Positions 24,613 to 39,600 of a stretch of 64,000 nucleotides of DNA are shown here, piece by piece. The stretch's first letter is position 1. Each line of letters begins with the position of its first letter. The notes beneath the pieces were generated by a model. It worked only from the letters and a program-made list of their open reading frames with translations. It was not told the DNA's origin and ran no database searches. Position numbers and translations under genes: made by a program. Source of the stretch: Tanypteryx hageni (lineage: Eukaryota; Arthropoda; Insecta; Odonata; Petaluridae); contig CM054112.1 in the NCBI GenBank assembly GCA_028673005.1, positions 191,057,144 through 191,121,143 of the forward strand. The letters are read 5' to 3'.

Positions 24613-27600
24613 TAAAGAAAAGGAAAGGTAGTGATGAGGGTTGCAACAAGGTGTTGAAGGAAGCCCAGCGGACACTTACCAAGTTGGCAGGTTGCTGGGG
24701 GCGTCAAAGATATATATATATATCATCATCATAGGTAGTCTGTCCGTAGACAGGTCCGTGATTATTCTTGGTTAAACCTGGTTCTCCATATACTCCCATT
24801 TTCCGCTGTCCTCTTCATATCTTGATAACTCTCTTTCCCTTTCAAATCGTCTATCAGCTGAAACCTTTTCCTACCTCTTTCCCTTTTCCCATCTAGTTTT
24901 CCTTCTAACACGTCTTTAATCATACTCTCTCTCCTCAGGTAATGTCCAACCCAGTTAGCCTTCCTCTTTCTGATAGTCTGTATAATCATTCGCTTCTCTC
25001 CTATTCTTCGTAGCACTTCATATATATATATAGTGATATTAGAATAAATTAAATGATGAAAGAAAAAAGACCCGGGTTTGACACAAGAGGGGCGATTTCT
25101 GTTTCCCGTAAGATAATACGTAAAAATCGACTTTTTAAAGTGCAAGCTTTTATTATTTTGGAAATTAAAATTAGAAAGAATTGACGTATGATCTTTGAAT
25201 TTGAACTGTGCTTTAGAAAAATTAATGAAGTTTCTTATTCTATTAATCTTTTTCCGCCTACTTTTCGAAATCTCTCATAACAAACATTTAAATCACATAT
25301 TTTGGAGAAATATCGGCTTTTAAATGGTATGTTGCCTTGCTGACCGCATCATTGTTAAACTTCGAGAATCAATTGTTGTCTCAACCCACTTACATGCAAT
25401 ATATATGAGTGCATAGGTTGCCTTAAAATATCGTAGGATTTTTCATGAAAATACGTACTCCTAATGGGACTGGGATTTAGTTTGGATTCTTTTGCTTATC
25501 TAAATGACTATATAGATGTAGAGTAAGAGAGAAGGGGATGTGGGAAGAGAGATAGGAAGGAAGGGATATAGAATGGAAGGTTCATAGAGAGTAAGGGAGG
25601 TATAGAATTAGAAAAGGACGGAAGAAAAGAGATAAAGAGGGAGATGGAGAAAAAGAGGAAGTGCCATGTGGATTGTGACAGGAGGGAATGAGAGAGGGGG
25701 GAAGGTGGGAGAAAAGAGAGTCAGAGAGAGAGAGAGGGAAGGAAAGGGAGAGGGAGGGAAAGAGAGAGAGGGAGGGAGGGAATATTATTATTTATCCGTC
25801 ATATGATGGGCAGTACACTACTCTTGATATATAATTACTCAATGTCTGTCCATCTGTCTGTCCATATGTCTGTCCATCTGTCCATCCATTGAACAGCTTG
25901 TCATAGAGAAATGCTGTAAACGCCATTTTGTTTCTGCCAACTAGGAGAAACACGCATTTCTTTTTGAAATTTTATTTCTTTTTCATACTCTTTCTGGGTG
26001 TTGCCAAGGTGACCCACATTGTTGTCTCTGATTGAATTAGCATCTATTAAGCCTTCAAATAGATGAAAGAATTAAGTTATTCCCTTTGCACTTTTTATGA
26101 ACCATCAAAATTATAGTTGCAGCAACGTCAAACTCTGCATCCTTTATTTTGCATATGTGAAAAGATTCCATTGAAGAAAGTTTTAAAATTAACCATGATA
26201 TCATTTAAGCAGCTTACCTATGATGTATTAAACCAAATTAAAAATCGGTAAACCATCCTCAATCTTTTACGCACCCCTGATTTTTGATGCCCTGGTACAT
26301 TGCTTCAGAATTTGGCGCACCCTCTGGGAGGGTGCCTGAGGCAGTTGCATCACTGCCTCACCTATCGCCACGGTCCTGGTTGTGAACATTAGGTCTAAAA
26401 ACTCGCTCTTCCTCCGAAAGAGGAGCTTGCCGGCAAACTGTTGCCGCCCTCGAGCCAGTTATTTCTTTTTGGATGTGTACAAAGAAAATAATCTGATTAA
26501 TAAGTAAAAATGATAAATGATTTTTTAATATCAAGTATTAGTAAAGTATGTGTTCAAATCTGCGAGATAGAAAAGCACAAAATTAAGAAATATTATTGCC
26601 CGTCCGTAAATGCCGCCCCTCATATGTTGCCGCCTGGGTGTGATGCACCCATAGGTCGGCGCGGCTCTGTGCAAGACTCTTCATTATGAAAGTGATAGAG
26701 AGAATTGATAGTGTTAAACTGCTTGGTAGGAAGAATCGCGTGCCCATGAATCAGTCAAACAAGTATGTTTTTATTCACATGTGTTTGTTTTATCTCACAC
26801 TCCTTAGCCTTGAATCATAGACAAGGTTTTTGCCTATGGCATAAAAGGAAGATGCTATTGGTTTCAATAATAAATATAAATATTAATAATAAATAATGTT
26901 TATATAAGGTGGAAGATTTGTGTTGAAATAAATTGAAATTATAAATTACTGATAAATTTCATTATCTAAACCAGTGATGAGCAGTCCGCATACGGCACTT
27001 GAGAGCATTTTATGCACCCTGCAAAGCTATGATTTAACACAAATTCATATCATATACATTCAAATTGTAACAATAAAACACTTGATAATAAAATATTAAC
27101 CCTAAAAACCTAATTCAGAATTGATTTTCACTGATATGATACCTTGGAATCTCTAGATAATGTCCGATTTAAAGTCTAATTTGGCCTGCCAAAGCATTGA
27201 CAACTTGCAGTGTGGCCCGCTGAGGAATTCGCAACCACCAATGCAACTCACCATGTAGAAAAGGTTGCCCATCACTGATCTAAATACTCAATGTATAGCT
27301 AAGGACTAATGCCATTATAGAACCCTTGCAAACACGAGCGTACATCATTGTTGATTATTTTTAAATAAACTGACAAAGATATTTGCTAAAGATACCAACA
27401 CTACATAACATGCCCTGTTATCATATTGCATCATCAAAGGAATTTTTAATTATTGAGACTATATTTTGCAACATTTAACTTACTTTGTAAAGATGGCAAT
27501 ATATCGTTGTTGGCACATCTGGCTTGAGAAGCAATGCTAATGTCACTGTGTGGCACTAAAAGGGTTAAATCACCTTTTAAAAATATGGAGTGTGGCATAT

Positions 27601-30600
27601 ATTCAGGTAATTTTTTTCATAGTTACAATCTTAAAAACAAAAATGTGGCTTATAAGTGAGTTAATAGTGTATATACTTTTAGTATTTTTTGTTTGAATTA
27701 GCATAGCATGTAAAATCTTTCCATGGTCCTCTAGGTGGCAAGCATGCGTTGGGTTGCTGACTCTAGCTGTAAAGTCTGTAATACTACTGAAATATATATA
27801 CCAGGGGTGGCCTCTTTTAAATTTCCATTCAGAGGCATGTCAATGTTTTCACTACGGAACACAATGACGTAGTGTGACTTGAGACATGCGGGGGATGCCT
27901 AAGGGACATGCATTATATTTGAATTGCTTCAGATACAGTTTTTATTTTACTGATTGTAAATTGATGAGCATAGAATTTTTTTCATGCGGCTCTTGAACTT
28001 CTGAACATTATCGTATGCGGCTCCGAGGGTAAGGTAGTTTGCCCACCCCTGGTATATACCAACTCAATCTCCCTCAAAATTTTTTGTTGTTGTCCAGTAT
28101 ATGTATAAATCTAGTATTGCCACCCTTGTCCTGAGGTTTTTTATTGAATTACATTATTTTATGTAACATATCTGCCCAATTATATGGTGACCTCTAATAT
28201 AAGGCGAACTATTTCAGGGGAAAAAATGTTTGGGGTATTGATACTAAATTTTTATTTCAAAATGTCTGGTTGGTTACACTTAATTTCCAGTATATAATTA
28301 TATGATAATATTAATGAATAATTACAACAAAACACATTTATTGGCTTCCAGTGATCTACATTAAATTATTAGTTTTATTTCTTAAAATGTTTAAAGTGGG
28401 AGGAAGACATAACTGCTGGTTCTAATGCAGGAGAAATTTGGCAGTTGCATGCACCATAAGCATAATACTATCTTCTAAGGGTAGAATAGACTATAGAACA
28501 TAGAGGATTGAAATTTAGTGAGGGTGAGGGGGAGAGAAGGAATAGAAGATATCTTTGGTCGAGATTATAAGGCGAGTATGAATTATTCAGGTTACATTAA
28601 AAAACAACATCACCTTATAATCAGGCAAATATGGTAACTTGTTCTATTCCACATATCCCTGGTAAGACATTTTCTTCTTTTCTAATGCAGGTTGAGCAAT
28701 ACCTCTGTAGTTCGTTGGCACAGCTTCCAAAGCTGTGGTGGTGATTCTCGAAAGCGCAGCGCTCTTGGAAGGTCACGTTCTGATGGCTCAAAGGCTACCT
28801 CTGACACAAGGCACTCCTCTAGAAGTAGCAGTCGACTCAAAGGGCAAACCAAAGCCAATATTCAAGAAATGATACTTCCCTCATCACCGAGTAAGCTTAG
28901 AAGGGAATCTGTGGAACATGCAGTGGGTGATTCTTCCATTGTTCATAGCTCTGACCCTTTAAGGCCTTCTGGTGACATAAATGAAGGTCCAAGAACTCTA
29001 GCCTTACATGGGAAAGATGTGGCCATCTGCGTGGCCCTTGGTTTTGGTGATAATACTCTACCTTCGAGTGATGCACAACTGTTAAAAGATACCAAACAAA
29101 TTCAACTCAGAGAACAAGTGTTGGAGGTATCAGCACTTGAGAAAGACTCCAAAGATATTTCTGAATCTCAAAAAGAGCTTAGGGGCTTTACTGCAGAATC
29201 TGGTAACAAGTCATTGACAAAAGATAAGGAAATTGGAGAAGATGAGTTGCTCACTCCCCATGTAGCAATTGCTGTTTCAGAAGAAAAAGAAACCGAATTC
29301 AGCAGTCCCCATGTTCCTTGTCTTGGCAGTGGGAGCTACAACCTTGGAACAACCTTGAGCAAAGGTAAGTGTCTACATATTTTGTTTTATTTTAGAGCAA
29401 AATAATGTATTTAACTTATATGGTCTTGAAGGCTTGTTTCAGATATTTTCCTTAAATCCTTAGATTTAATAAGAATGCAGTTTAAATGGTATTCTTGAAA
29501 TTTAATTGATGTTATCCAACTTTTTTATGTTATAAATACAGAGGAAAACCTCGTTAATTCGAAACTCAAGGGATCAAAAATTCATAACTTCAAATTAAAC
29601 TGGTATGAATTATCCGATACATATTTAAATTTGGTACTAAAACTTGAAGTTCCAATTCCTCATTCACTAGCATGGATACGAATGTCATTGTCATCGCCAA
29701 GCAGGTATTCCATGGTTGAGTAAGTTAAATCACAAAACTCAACGCTGGATGTCAAAAACACATATTTAATGAGCAAACAGATTCATATATGCATTAATAT
29801 TAACATAAAAACACTATCGAACTGAAAATTAAAAATGATTGTAAAATTAAACATGTCATCACCTCATTTATTCATATCATATTGAAATTTTCATTAACTT
29901 TACTTTGTTTTGATACAGTCCTCTATTTATCTGATACAAATTCATTTAATTTATCCATTGCTTTAACCATACTCATATAAATCACAGTTCACTAGGGATT
30001 CGAGAACAGCAAGCACTGTGAAGGCCTCTTTGCATGTAGAGCGTGCAGGTTCAAGGAGGTTCTCCTGTTTGTCCTCTTCTCTCTCATTAACATACTTCAA
30101 ATGTAGGTTCGCTTGTTTGTGTGCTGTGCATTGGTTCATTAACAATAATTTTCTTGTTTTGTTAAGGCATTTTTCTCTCCAGCTGCATAAGCCACTCCCA
30201 GGAGCATTTTACCATTATCATTGGCCTGTAGTCTGAGGGAAGATGTACTATCCCATTAAAATTTTGGACTAGCCAACAATGAGTGGTTAACATTTATCAC
30301 TTCTATTTGCATTACAAGCATAATGGTTGATTTTTCTTTGGTTATTTTCCCGCCATGGCAAGTTTCACCTTTGAATGCGAGTGTCCAATTGGTTGCAAAT
30401 TATAAAACAACACAGTTTCATTGCAGTTGAAGATCAGTATTATCAAGAATGGGTTTTTTTTACTTTCTTGCCATCTAATCAGCACTATAGTGTTAACTGA
30501 TGATACATGGTCACTCATGCATAACCCCACTATATTATGCTGCTTTTGGAAATGCTGTAAACATCCATTTGAGCACTTAAAATCAAGTCCCATCTTCTGC

Positions 30601-33600
30601 ACTAATTCATCCACCCTTTACTTTATGACATATCATTGTCGAACTTTGGTTCGAAATAAGCTTAGATTAAGCTCTCCATAGGATTGAATATTGTATTTTA
30701 ATTAAAAATTAACCATATTTCAAAATAAACATACTAAAAACCTCACAACCCAATTCTGTTGGCAGGAGAATAGTAACGACTTTGAATTATCCAATATCAA
30801 ATTACCTAATGAGGTTTTTGTGTACATAAACATTTTCTATGACTTGCATCCAGTTTTATTTTCAAAACGAATACTTCTTAACTTTTATAATTTGGCATTT
30901 ATTCTATGGATTAAGAAAAGGGACCCTTTCTTATATTGTTTTGAACATTCTTATTTACTGCTATTTTTAGAATGAATTTAAAATTATTGCAGATTGGTTT
31001 GTTTTATATGATTATGAAGAAAACATGTTCATGAAAGAGAAAGATTTTTCATGGCTATCCAACATTGTGAAGAAATGTAAAAAACTGTAATATTCAATGA
31101 GATAAAAGTTTTCCCGAGTTCTTGCCTTTTGTGATAGTATTTTATTAAAATTCAAATTTAAAAATGAATGCTTTTTGCTATATTTTTAGATGAAGAAGAT
31201 GGCATTCCTATCTCAGCTCTATCATGTGGTCAGTTATTAGTTCTTCGTAAGTTGGCACTACTGAGGTTGACTGCCCTTATGGAACATCATTGCTCTTCCT
31301 CATGTGTCAGTGGAGGTGGTACTCATCATCGATCTGGTTCTCCATCATCACCGGCAGCTACTAGTGCTGCCGGTGGAAGTTGGAGCTGGGAACTGCCAAG
31401 GATTTTGCTGCTTAGACGCTCCAAAGCTCCAGACTTTAAAGGTAATAGAATGAATAATGGAAGAATTATTTGTTTTTATGTATCTCTTGAAAGAAGAATA
31501 TTTAAGAGTAAATACATTTGGCCCTGGTATGTTATCTCAATTAAATATCTCAAAGTAGTGGTAGTAGTATTACCCATTAAATTTTGCCTCCTTCATTACA
31601 ATAAGTTTCAAATGAAATGGTAAGGAGCATGTAGTTATTACACAAATGGGAAGCCTCATGTATTATTAGGTCTATGGGGATCCATACCAAATTTGTGGAT
31701 GTTAAGCTCTGAAATTTATGTTTTATCCTGTGAACATCACCATTTCCACAAATGTTACTCTTCTAAACTGCTGGTCCACTTTCTTGCTTTTCCTTGTCTC
31801 TGCCAGATGAATCCACCTCATCAAAATCAGAGTCTAAGTCACTGTACAGCAGTGGCGGCCGGTGATTGTTTCAACTGGTAGGGCCAACATACGTTTGAAA
31901 AAATGTAAAATTATAACACAAAAATGTATTTAATTTTTTACTTACTGAAAAATGTACAGTAGTGTGTAGATGAAAAAAGTGTCCTGCAGCTAAAATGAGC
32001 GGTAAACAAAGTTTATTTGGCGATCTTTCTTGTTAGAAAAAAATCAACAACTTTTCTGTTGAAGCTATGTTATTTACAAAAGTTTTTTCACACGATAGCA
32101 TGCCTAAAGCACTTAGTCTTTCATCTTTCATACTATTCCTAAGAAAAGTCTTTATTCTTTTCATCATTGAAAAACACCATTTTGCTTGTCATGCCGACAT
32201 TGGTATCAACACTTTTAAAAGCTTTATTGTCTCTTGAAATGTTTCACATAAATCATCACCCAAAATTAGCGACAGAAATGGTACTGCACCAGAAACTGCT
32301 CCCAATTCCTCTCTTTTGTAAAAAACATGAAGTTCACTCTTCAGTCTCTTTTTTTCCAAAAAAGGATACTTTTCAATTATTTCACTGAGATATGTGTCAG
32401 AGAAATTTTTGCTGTAATTATTAAATTCTTCTACCACAAATAGATTCATACCACGAGGTGTCCAGTAAATTGAAATCTATCTTTCACTTCTGTGATTATG
32501 GTGTCACAAACTTCTTTACCTTCTCTCTTCCTGCAGGCAGAGTTGCTGTCAGTGATCCGCGGTCTTTTTGGTTGAACTTCTTCCTCTTCATTTTCTAACT
32601 CGACTTCAACCTGTTCGGTTATCACATCAGTTTGGTTTCTGACTGTCTGTATGCTATTCTTGAAATGCTGCATCGCTTGCTGTACTTTAACTGGATTGGT
32701 GATTTGTTTTTGAACCTGACTAAAAATTATCTCCATGTGAGGCATTATCCGGTAAAAGTGTTAACCAAAAGACAAAGTTATTTTCTTTCAGCCTAAGTTT
32801 ATTTGCACCTGCTTGTGTTATAATAGACTGTGACTTTATGTCATCACTGTTTTCAATAATTTCCATAACCGTTATGAGTTCTTTCCTATATTCATAAACA
32901 GTGCTGACTCCACAAGAATGGAAATTCCATCTGGTGTGTGATGCCTGGGTCAATCTTCTCTGTACAACGTCACCCAACACTTTTGTTCTTTGGGGCGAAT
33001 TAGAAAAAATGAACAGATTCCAGACAAATGTGCAAAAAAGATACGGGTTTGGCGGTTGATGGACATGAGATTCAGCTGGTGGGCGTAACAGTGGATGAAA
33101 TTAGCAAGTGGATACTTGTCTTTTATCAGTTTCTCAACGCCATTTAAACACCCACTCATAACAGAAGCACCATCAAAACTTTGTGCTATAAGTTTATTCA
33201 GACTGTCACCAATTAGGGGGTCGAATTGTTTTAAAATACAATCTGCGATTGCACGAGTATCATGTCTGTCAGGATTAATGAAATTACAGAACCTTTCTAC
33301 CGGTTTTCTGCCTACAATGGAACGTAATACAATGGCTAATTGAAATTGACATGACACGTCAGTAGTTTCATCGGCTATCAATGCTACATAATCTGCTTTT
33401 TGAATTTCTTTGCGAACTTCTTTGTGGTATACTTCTAACATGTATTCCAGCAACTCATTCTGTATAGTTTTAGACATACCTTTTTAACACAGCTGATTGA
33501 CTAAGGTGAACTTTTAAGTCTTTATCTAACTCAGAACTAAACTGGATTAACTCACGAAAAACTCCCTTATTTTGTAACTCATCCGATTCATCATGCCCTC

Positions 33601-36600
33601 TCAATGCTAATTCTAATGCCCCACAAAAACGTATACAATTTATAATCAAATTTAATATGTACCTATTTTTATCTACTTGTTCATTATTTTTAGATATAGC
33701 TAGCCGATACTGTGAGTTAAGCTGACTTTGAATATTTGTTTTACCCAGCAATGATAAACCCAAAACATTGTTCATGTTGTTTAGATTTTTTGTGAGCCCT
33801 CATTTTTTCCCAAATGTGTACCAAGTCCGAAATCCCGTTCCTCAATCAGCTGACATCTCCTTGGAAAAGAACACAAGGAAAACAAAAAAAGCATTTTTTT
33901 CATCACACCCGCACAGCCAATTGTTCTTCGAATAAATATCGGCATTAAATTTACGACACCTTTCCTGTTTGTTGGCACATTGTTGCTTTTTAAGTAAATT
34001 CAAATTAGGGAAGGGTCTTCTCATTCGTTTTATTTTGAGTTTATCATCGTAAGACAACAATGAAAATGGCTGTTTTAATAAAGCACTTATCGTATTCATT
34101 GCAGAGAATTGAAACATTCACGCTCACCAATACTACTACACCGAGCTGCTAGCTCACTAACTTGAAGGCTGGCTGAGCCAAACTGAACTTTGCCCCAATG
34201 GTCAATATTCTCAAGCACGGGAGAGGGTAGGTGAGGGGGAGAAAAGCATGCAGTGCGCATGCGTTTCACATCTTGTGACCGAGCCAGCTAGGCAGTTGGA
34301 GTGGGGGAATTCCCCGCCGGACTCGCCACCAGCTCCTCCCGTAAATTCTCTTACCGACTGGAGTATTGTGCTGCTTCACGACAAATTAAACTTATTAAAG
34401 GCTCAAAAATGAAATAAATCTGTTCAAAAACAATTAATTATAGTGCTTTTTTCTTTCTGTGAGTTTTGGTAGGGCCATGGCTCTATGCCAGTGGCCACCC
34501 CTGCTGTGCAGTATAATTTCAGATATTTCATCAATTCTCCACACCAGTGGTTCTCAAACCTTTTTGAGCCGGGACACACTTTCAAAGATAAAGAGGTGTT
34601 TGTGGCACCCCAGTCTTGTGACAAACTTGATATATTTTTAGATATGGGTATTACAACCTTTGGGTGCATCCATTTGTGACATGCTACTACATAATCACTT
34701 TATTAGAAGAAAAATTATTGCCCTAATTACCCACCAACACATGCAAATTGTTGATTTATTTACTAAACAAAGTTTTTCATTGCACCCCTAAAAATCTACT
34801 GGGGCACACCAGTTTGCAGCAGCACAAGGTTAAGAACCACTGCTCTACACCATTGCAAATTGGGATAAAAGAATACCAGATTTTTAAAAATACATGCGTG
34901 GCTTCTTTATTCACATGCATTAATTGCAAATAAAGAAGGAAAGGACTCTTTTTGAAGCACTTTGCTCAGCTGTTCACACAAAATCTATCAATTTCGAGTT
35001 CTCAGTTCGTTGATCCTCCAAAGGCCCATGTTTTTCTCCTTCTATAATGCTATGTGGAATATTCTTCTGCTTTTATACTGTAATAATTGGTCTTTCCTAC
35101 TTAGGATATTTTATTGTGAAAAATTTTACACTTCCATTTGAAAATCCTCCTGTAATCTTTAAAAATTCTTCCTTGCAGATAAGAGGGTCTTTGGAGTTCC
35201 ACTCTGGGTTTGTCTTCAGCGAAGTGGAGATGGAATACCTATCCCACCACCTATCACAGCCGCTCTCAGTTGGCTCAGGATGAATGCTTTAACCCAGGTA
35301 ATTATCCTCTTTTTCCTTTAATATTAATTGATTTCATGCATTTTTATACAGTGATATTCTGATAAATGGATCTCTCAAGATCTTATCAATTTAGGCTTTC
35401 ATAGAAGTTTCTCTGTATTGGTGTTCATTAAGTACATTAAAAAAATTCAATTCTCTGTATTATTTTTTATCTTAAAGTGTACAGGCATACCACATTATAA
35501 TGTATGGATACGTTCCAGTGTTTCGGTATGTTAAGCGAGTATAGGAATTACATGGGGAGTTAGGTTCCAGACTCAAGCCTAAACATGAGTTTTTTTGCCA
35601 ATAAAACCCCAAAGTGTTATATTAAGTAATAAAAGCATTAATTAATTCGTAAACAGTTCATAAAATAGTTTCAAGCCTTAAGAAAGTTGCAATAGTCACA
35701 GAGCTGTTTCGTGGCTGGCCGGTTTCTCAAGTTGCTAAAAGGTTTTAAGTGTTTCGAAATCCTTGGTCCAAAATTCTTGATGAAAAGTTGATAGCAGAGG
35801 AGGAATAGAGTGGAAATAAAATAAAAGTTCAACAATAGTACTACCTGCAGTGGCTCGGCACCATGAGGATTCCAAAAAACAAGCACAGTCCAGCAGGCAC
35901 AATCTCGCATAAAACCGTCATACAGACTATTCTGTTGTGCAGCAAGGACAAATTTCCATGTTTTGCACATTTAGTTTGATATTATATCTCACTGCAAAAT
36001 CATATGAAATATTGATTTATATCACAGGAAAAGCATAATAGAACTCCTAGGCCTCGTGCGTTTAAACAATATTGGTCCTTCAATATTTTCCAAAATAATG
36101 TCTTTCTGTTTCAGTATCATGTTCCCGGTTGATTTAGAAAAGTTTCAACAAAATGCCTCTCATATTTTCTAATCATACTTAGTTTATCCTCTAAAGCAGT
36201 GGTATTCAAAGTGTGGCACTAATATTCAAAGTGGTACCAGAAAGATCTAAAAGTGGTACCAGCAAAATCTTGGTTTTATATTAGATATTTCATATATCAC
36301 AATCTCTCACCTACTTCTATTTTCATTTTCATTAAATCGCTTAAATAAACTACGAGGGTGGTTCAAATGAAAACAGCAAAGGTGAAAAGAAAAATGTTTT
36401 ATTAAAACCTTTGACAAAATACTCATTTACTTTTCAACATAGTCCCCTCCTCTTGCAATGCACATTTGCCATTGTGAAACCAACGCATGGATTCCGTTGG
36501 AGCAGAACTTTTTTGGTTGCTTGCTCAGCCAATCATGCACCGCATTTTTAAGATTGCAGTCGGAATGAAAGTGTTTCCCTCGTAATGCCTCTTTGAGCGG

Positions 36601-39600
36601 GCCAAAAAGATGAAAATCAACCGGAGCCAAGTCTGGGGAATAAGGGGGATAGGGTATCACTTCAAAATGCAGATTCTGAATGGTTTCAAGAGTCGCACAG
36701 GCACTATGAGGACAGCCATTGTCTTGTTGCAAACAAACCCCTTTTTGGTTGAGTCCCCGACGTTCGGACAAGATTGCAGGCTTCAGCCCGTTCCACGGTA
36801 GTAATCACTATTAACAGTTGTCCCTTTTTCCATATAACTCTTCAAAATTAGTCCATTTTTGTCCCAAAATGCGGGCAACATCACTTTCCCTGCGGATAGT
36901 GTCACTTTGAATTTTTTTACTTCGGCGAGCTCGAATGCCGCCATTCTTTACTTGCTCGTTTACTCGCAGGCTGAAAGTGATTGACCCATGTCTCATCCCC
37001 GGTCACTATGCGGTTCAGGAAATCTTCCCCTTTAGCTTCATATCGAGAGAATAGCACAGAGCAGGCGTCAGGTCTTCAGTGAGTTGCCGGGGCACCCACC
37101 TCGCACAAACTTTACTGAATCCAAGCTCTTTGTGGACAATATTGTGAACAGATCCGATGCTGATGCTCAATTTCTTGCTGATTTCTTTCACTTTAATGCA
37201 ACAGTTTTCGCGAATGAGCCTATCAACAGCAGAAATGTTCTCCGTGGTGACTACATGATCTGCCTGGCCTGGCCGAGCAGCATCTTCTACATCTTGTACA
37301 CCATTTTTAAACCTTTCAACCTATTTATAAACTCTCCTCTGTGATAAAGAGTTATCTCCATACACATTAACCATCCTCCTGTGTATTTAAATTGGTTTCA
37401 CTCCTTCAGCGTTCAAAAATCGTATCACTGATCTCAACTCCAACTTTGTTCAATGTTCTATACGAGATGCCATATTTATATGACAAGGGGTACCAAATAT
37501 CACAACATATCCCACCAAAATAATAATAACAATAACAACAAAAATAACTTACAACAATAGCAACAAAAATAGCAATAACAATAATAATAGGATTTCATAC
37601 TTCTTCCCACTTTCTTTTCACTTTTGCTGTTTTCATTTGAACCAACCTTGCATTTGGTAAATCTACAGAATAAGTGTACATTTTCCCACTTCGGCACAAT
37701 GATTTTGATGACATTTTTTCAGGGCCATTTCTTTTCCTACAAAAACGTGATGGTACTAGTTAGTTGATGAAATTTTCCAAAGGGTACATGCAAAAAAAAG
37801 TTTGAATAGCACTGCTCTAAATTAATTGCTTTCTGCACTTTCTTCTCACTATTAGAGGCATCACGCTTTTCCTTTTATTAGAAGGCTTTAGACATTTTAA
37901 GTTACCTATGTAATATCTTAAATCTGTAAAATATATTCAGATATCACACTTTTACCTGCACCAAACTGAAAATTAAGAGACAATGTGTTGTAAACAAAAT
38001 CTTCTAGAGCGCACAGTATACAGCTTCTGATTGGCTGAAATTTGACTCTGCATTGGTGTACGCTTTAGCAAAGTTGGCATCCTGTATGTATGTTGTATGG
38101 GGATCTAGGTATCAATGTTATAAGTATGTTATAGCAAAAGTACATTGAGCAAGCGTACATAAAGTGGAGTATCCCTATACTTGTAAGCATCAGAAATCCA
38201 ATGTATCAATACTTCTTTCTGCAGCATATTAATGAAAACCATTTCCAATATTTCCATTGTTATGCATAGAATTTTATGCTATGTGTCAACCCTCTCTACC
38301 TATAGGTTTTTCTAGGCTCTTCTCTGTACTTATCCATCAAGGTCACTTCTGTTTAATGTAAGTGCTACCAGATTGGGCAGGCAAGCATTTTAACCCTTCC
38401 CGTGTCGAATACGATATATTCCGCACTTGCGTTTTTCCCTTGCATGTCGTTTGCGAAATATTCCGCAAGCAGATGTCTGCTGTTACGTGTCGTATACGAT
38501 ATATTCCGCATTCTGCCATTCACTAACATAGCTTTTATTCTACCTTCCGTAAGTGATACTAGATGACAGGAGATGGTCGCTTTCGAAAGAGAATACTGTT
38601 AGTGACGTCAAAACACCGAGTAAGTCAAAATAACCCATAAAATTTACATTTTTTGAACTTGAATTTCCTAATTGAGAACGTAAACATCCGTCATGGCGGA
38701 CTTTGAAGTATCGTTATCGGATTTGGTCCAATTATTAGCTGAAATAAGTGATGATGAAGAATATTTCCATAGTTTTAGTGATGAATCAGATAGTCTGATG
38801 AATAGTGAAAGGGAATTAGACGAATATGAGGAGGAAATCGTGTTAAATGGTGAACCTATGCCAAGACTTAGGACAGGTTGGTTGGACATCGTTTCTAATG
38901 ACCCTGGTCCAAGTTTTCAACCTGATTTTAGTGAGGTTACACCGGGAATAATTCTTCCAAGTGATTTTAATATTCACAGCGAAACTATACAATAGTTCCG
39001 ACTTTTTTTGGAGATGAAATGATCAGTCTAATACGCGATGAAACCAATCTCTACGGCAAAAACAGAAAATTGGCCAAGCAGAATTCGCCTACATCACGTC
39101 TCGCTAATTGGAAGAGTAGTGAATCTTGTGATATCGAGGCCTTCCTTGGCGTAATTATAAACATGGGCCTAAATCCGAAGACTGAAATACAAGAATATTT
39201 CAGTACAGAATGGATCAAGCAAATGCAATTTTTTGGCGATGTTTTTTCTTTAAATGATTTTCTCATGCTATTTTCCAATTGCACTGAGGGCTATCACACA
39301 AAGAAAAATATTTGAGGAGTAGTGGAGTGCAAACAGATGCAAATATTCAATTAACTGTAAATAGTGTATGTATTTAATAGTGTTAGTTAGAGACAGTATT
39401 CAGAGATGCACCACCAGTTTTAGAAAAATCACTGCTATACAACAACATACTTGGAGAGTAATAACTACCTCATATCTATAATATTTATGTTATAAGTGCA
39501 GTTTTCCTATATATGAATATGTAGTTGACTGATTTGACTTTTAAAAAAATACCCATTTTTTAAAAATTATATCTGAAAAAAATGAACAGGAATTTATAAT

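Larger units (their letters stand above)
19928..27669. mobile_element. Old TA-flanked element split by later insertions
   Basis: The left end TACTGTATATACCCACATAT at 19926 and the right end, read inverted from 27671, match at 19 of 25 positions and end in TAAGCC. TA is at both flanks. The interval contains the Penelope chain, an RTE fragment and a hAT MITE, so the original element would have been about 3-4 kb. Pairing two ends across 7.7 kb is an inference. Confidence 0.5.
36197..37814. mobile_element. Middle hAT-like element of the nest
   Basis: Ends CAGTGGTATTCAAA and TTTGAATAGCACTG. 8-bp flanks CTCTAAAG/CTCTAAAT (7 of 8). Without the mariner insert it would be about 320 bp, a MITE. Confidence 0.87.
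35482..38183. mobile_element. Outer Tigger-like element of a three-level nest
   Basis: Left end TACAGGCATACCACATTATA; the right end inverted reads TACAAGTATAGGGATACTCC and then CACTTTATG. TA at 35480 and 38184. The sub-terminal sequences also resemble each other. Without the inner insertions it would be about 1.1 kb. The ends are diverged, so this pairing is moderately supported. Confidence 0.55.

Noticed and set aside
29963..30145. Small - strand protein of 60 codons
   Set aside because: Lies inside a Tigger-like element and reads as transposase debris or chance.
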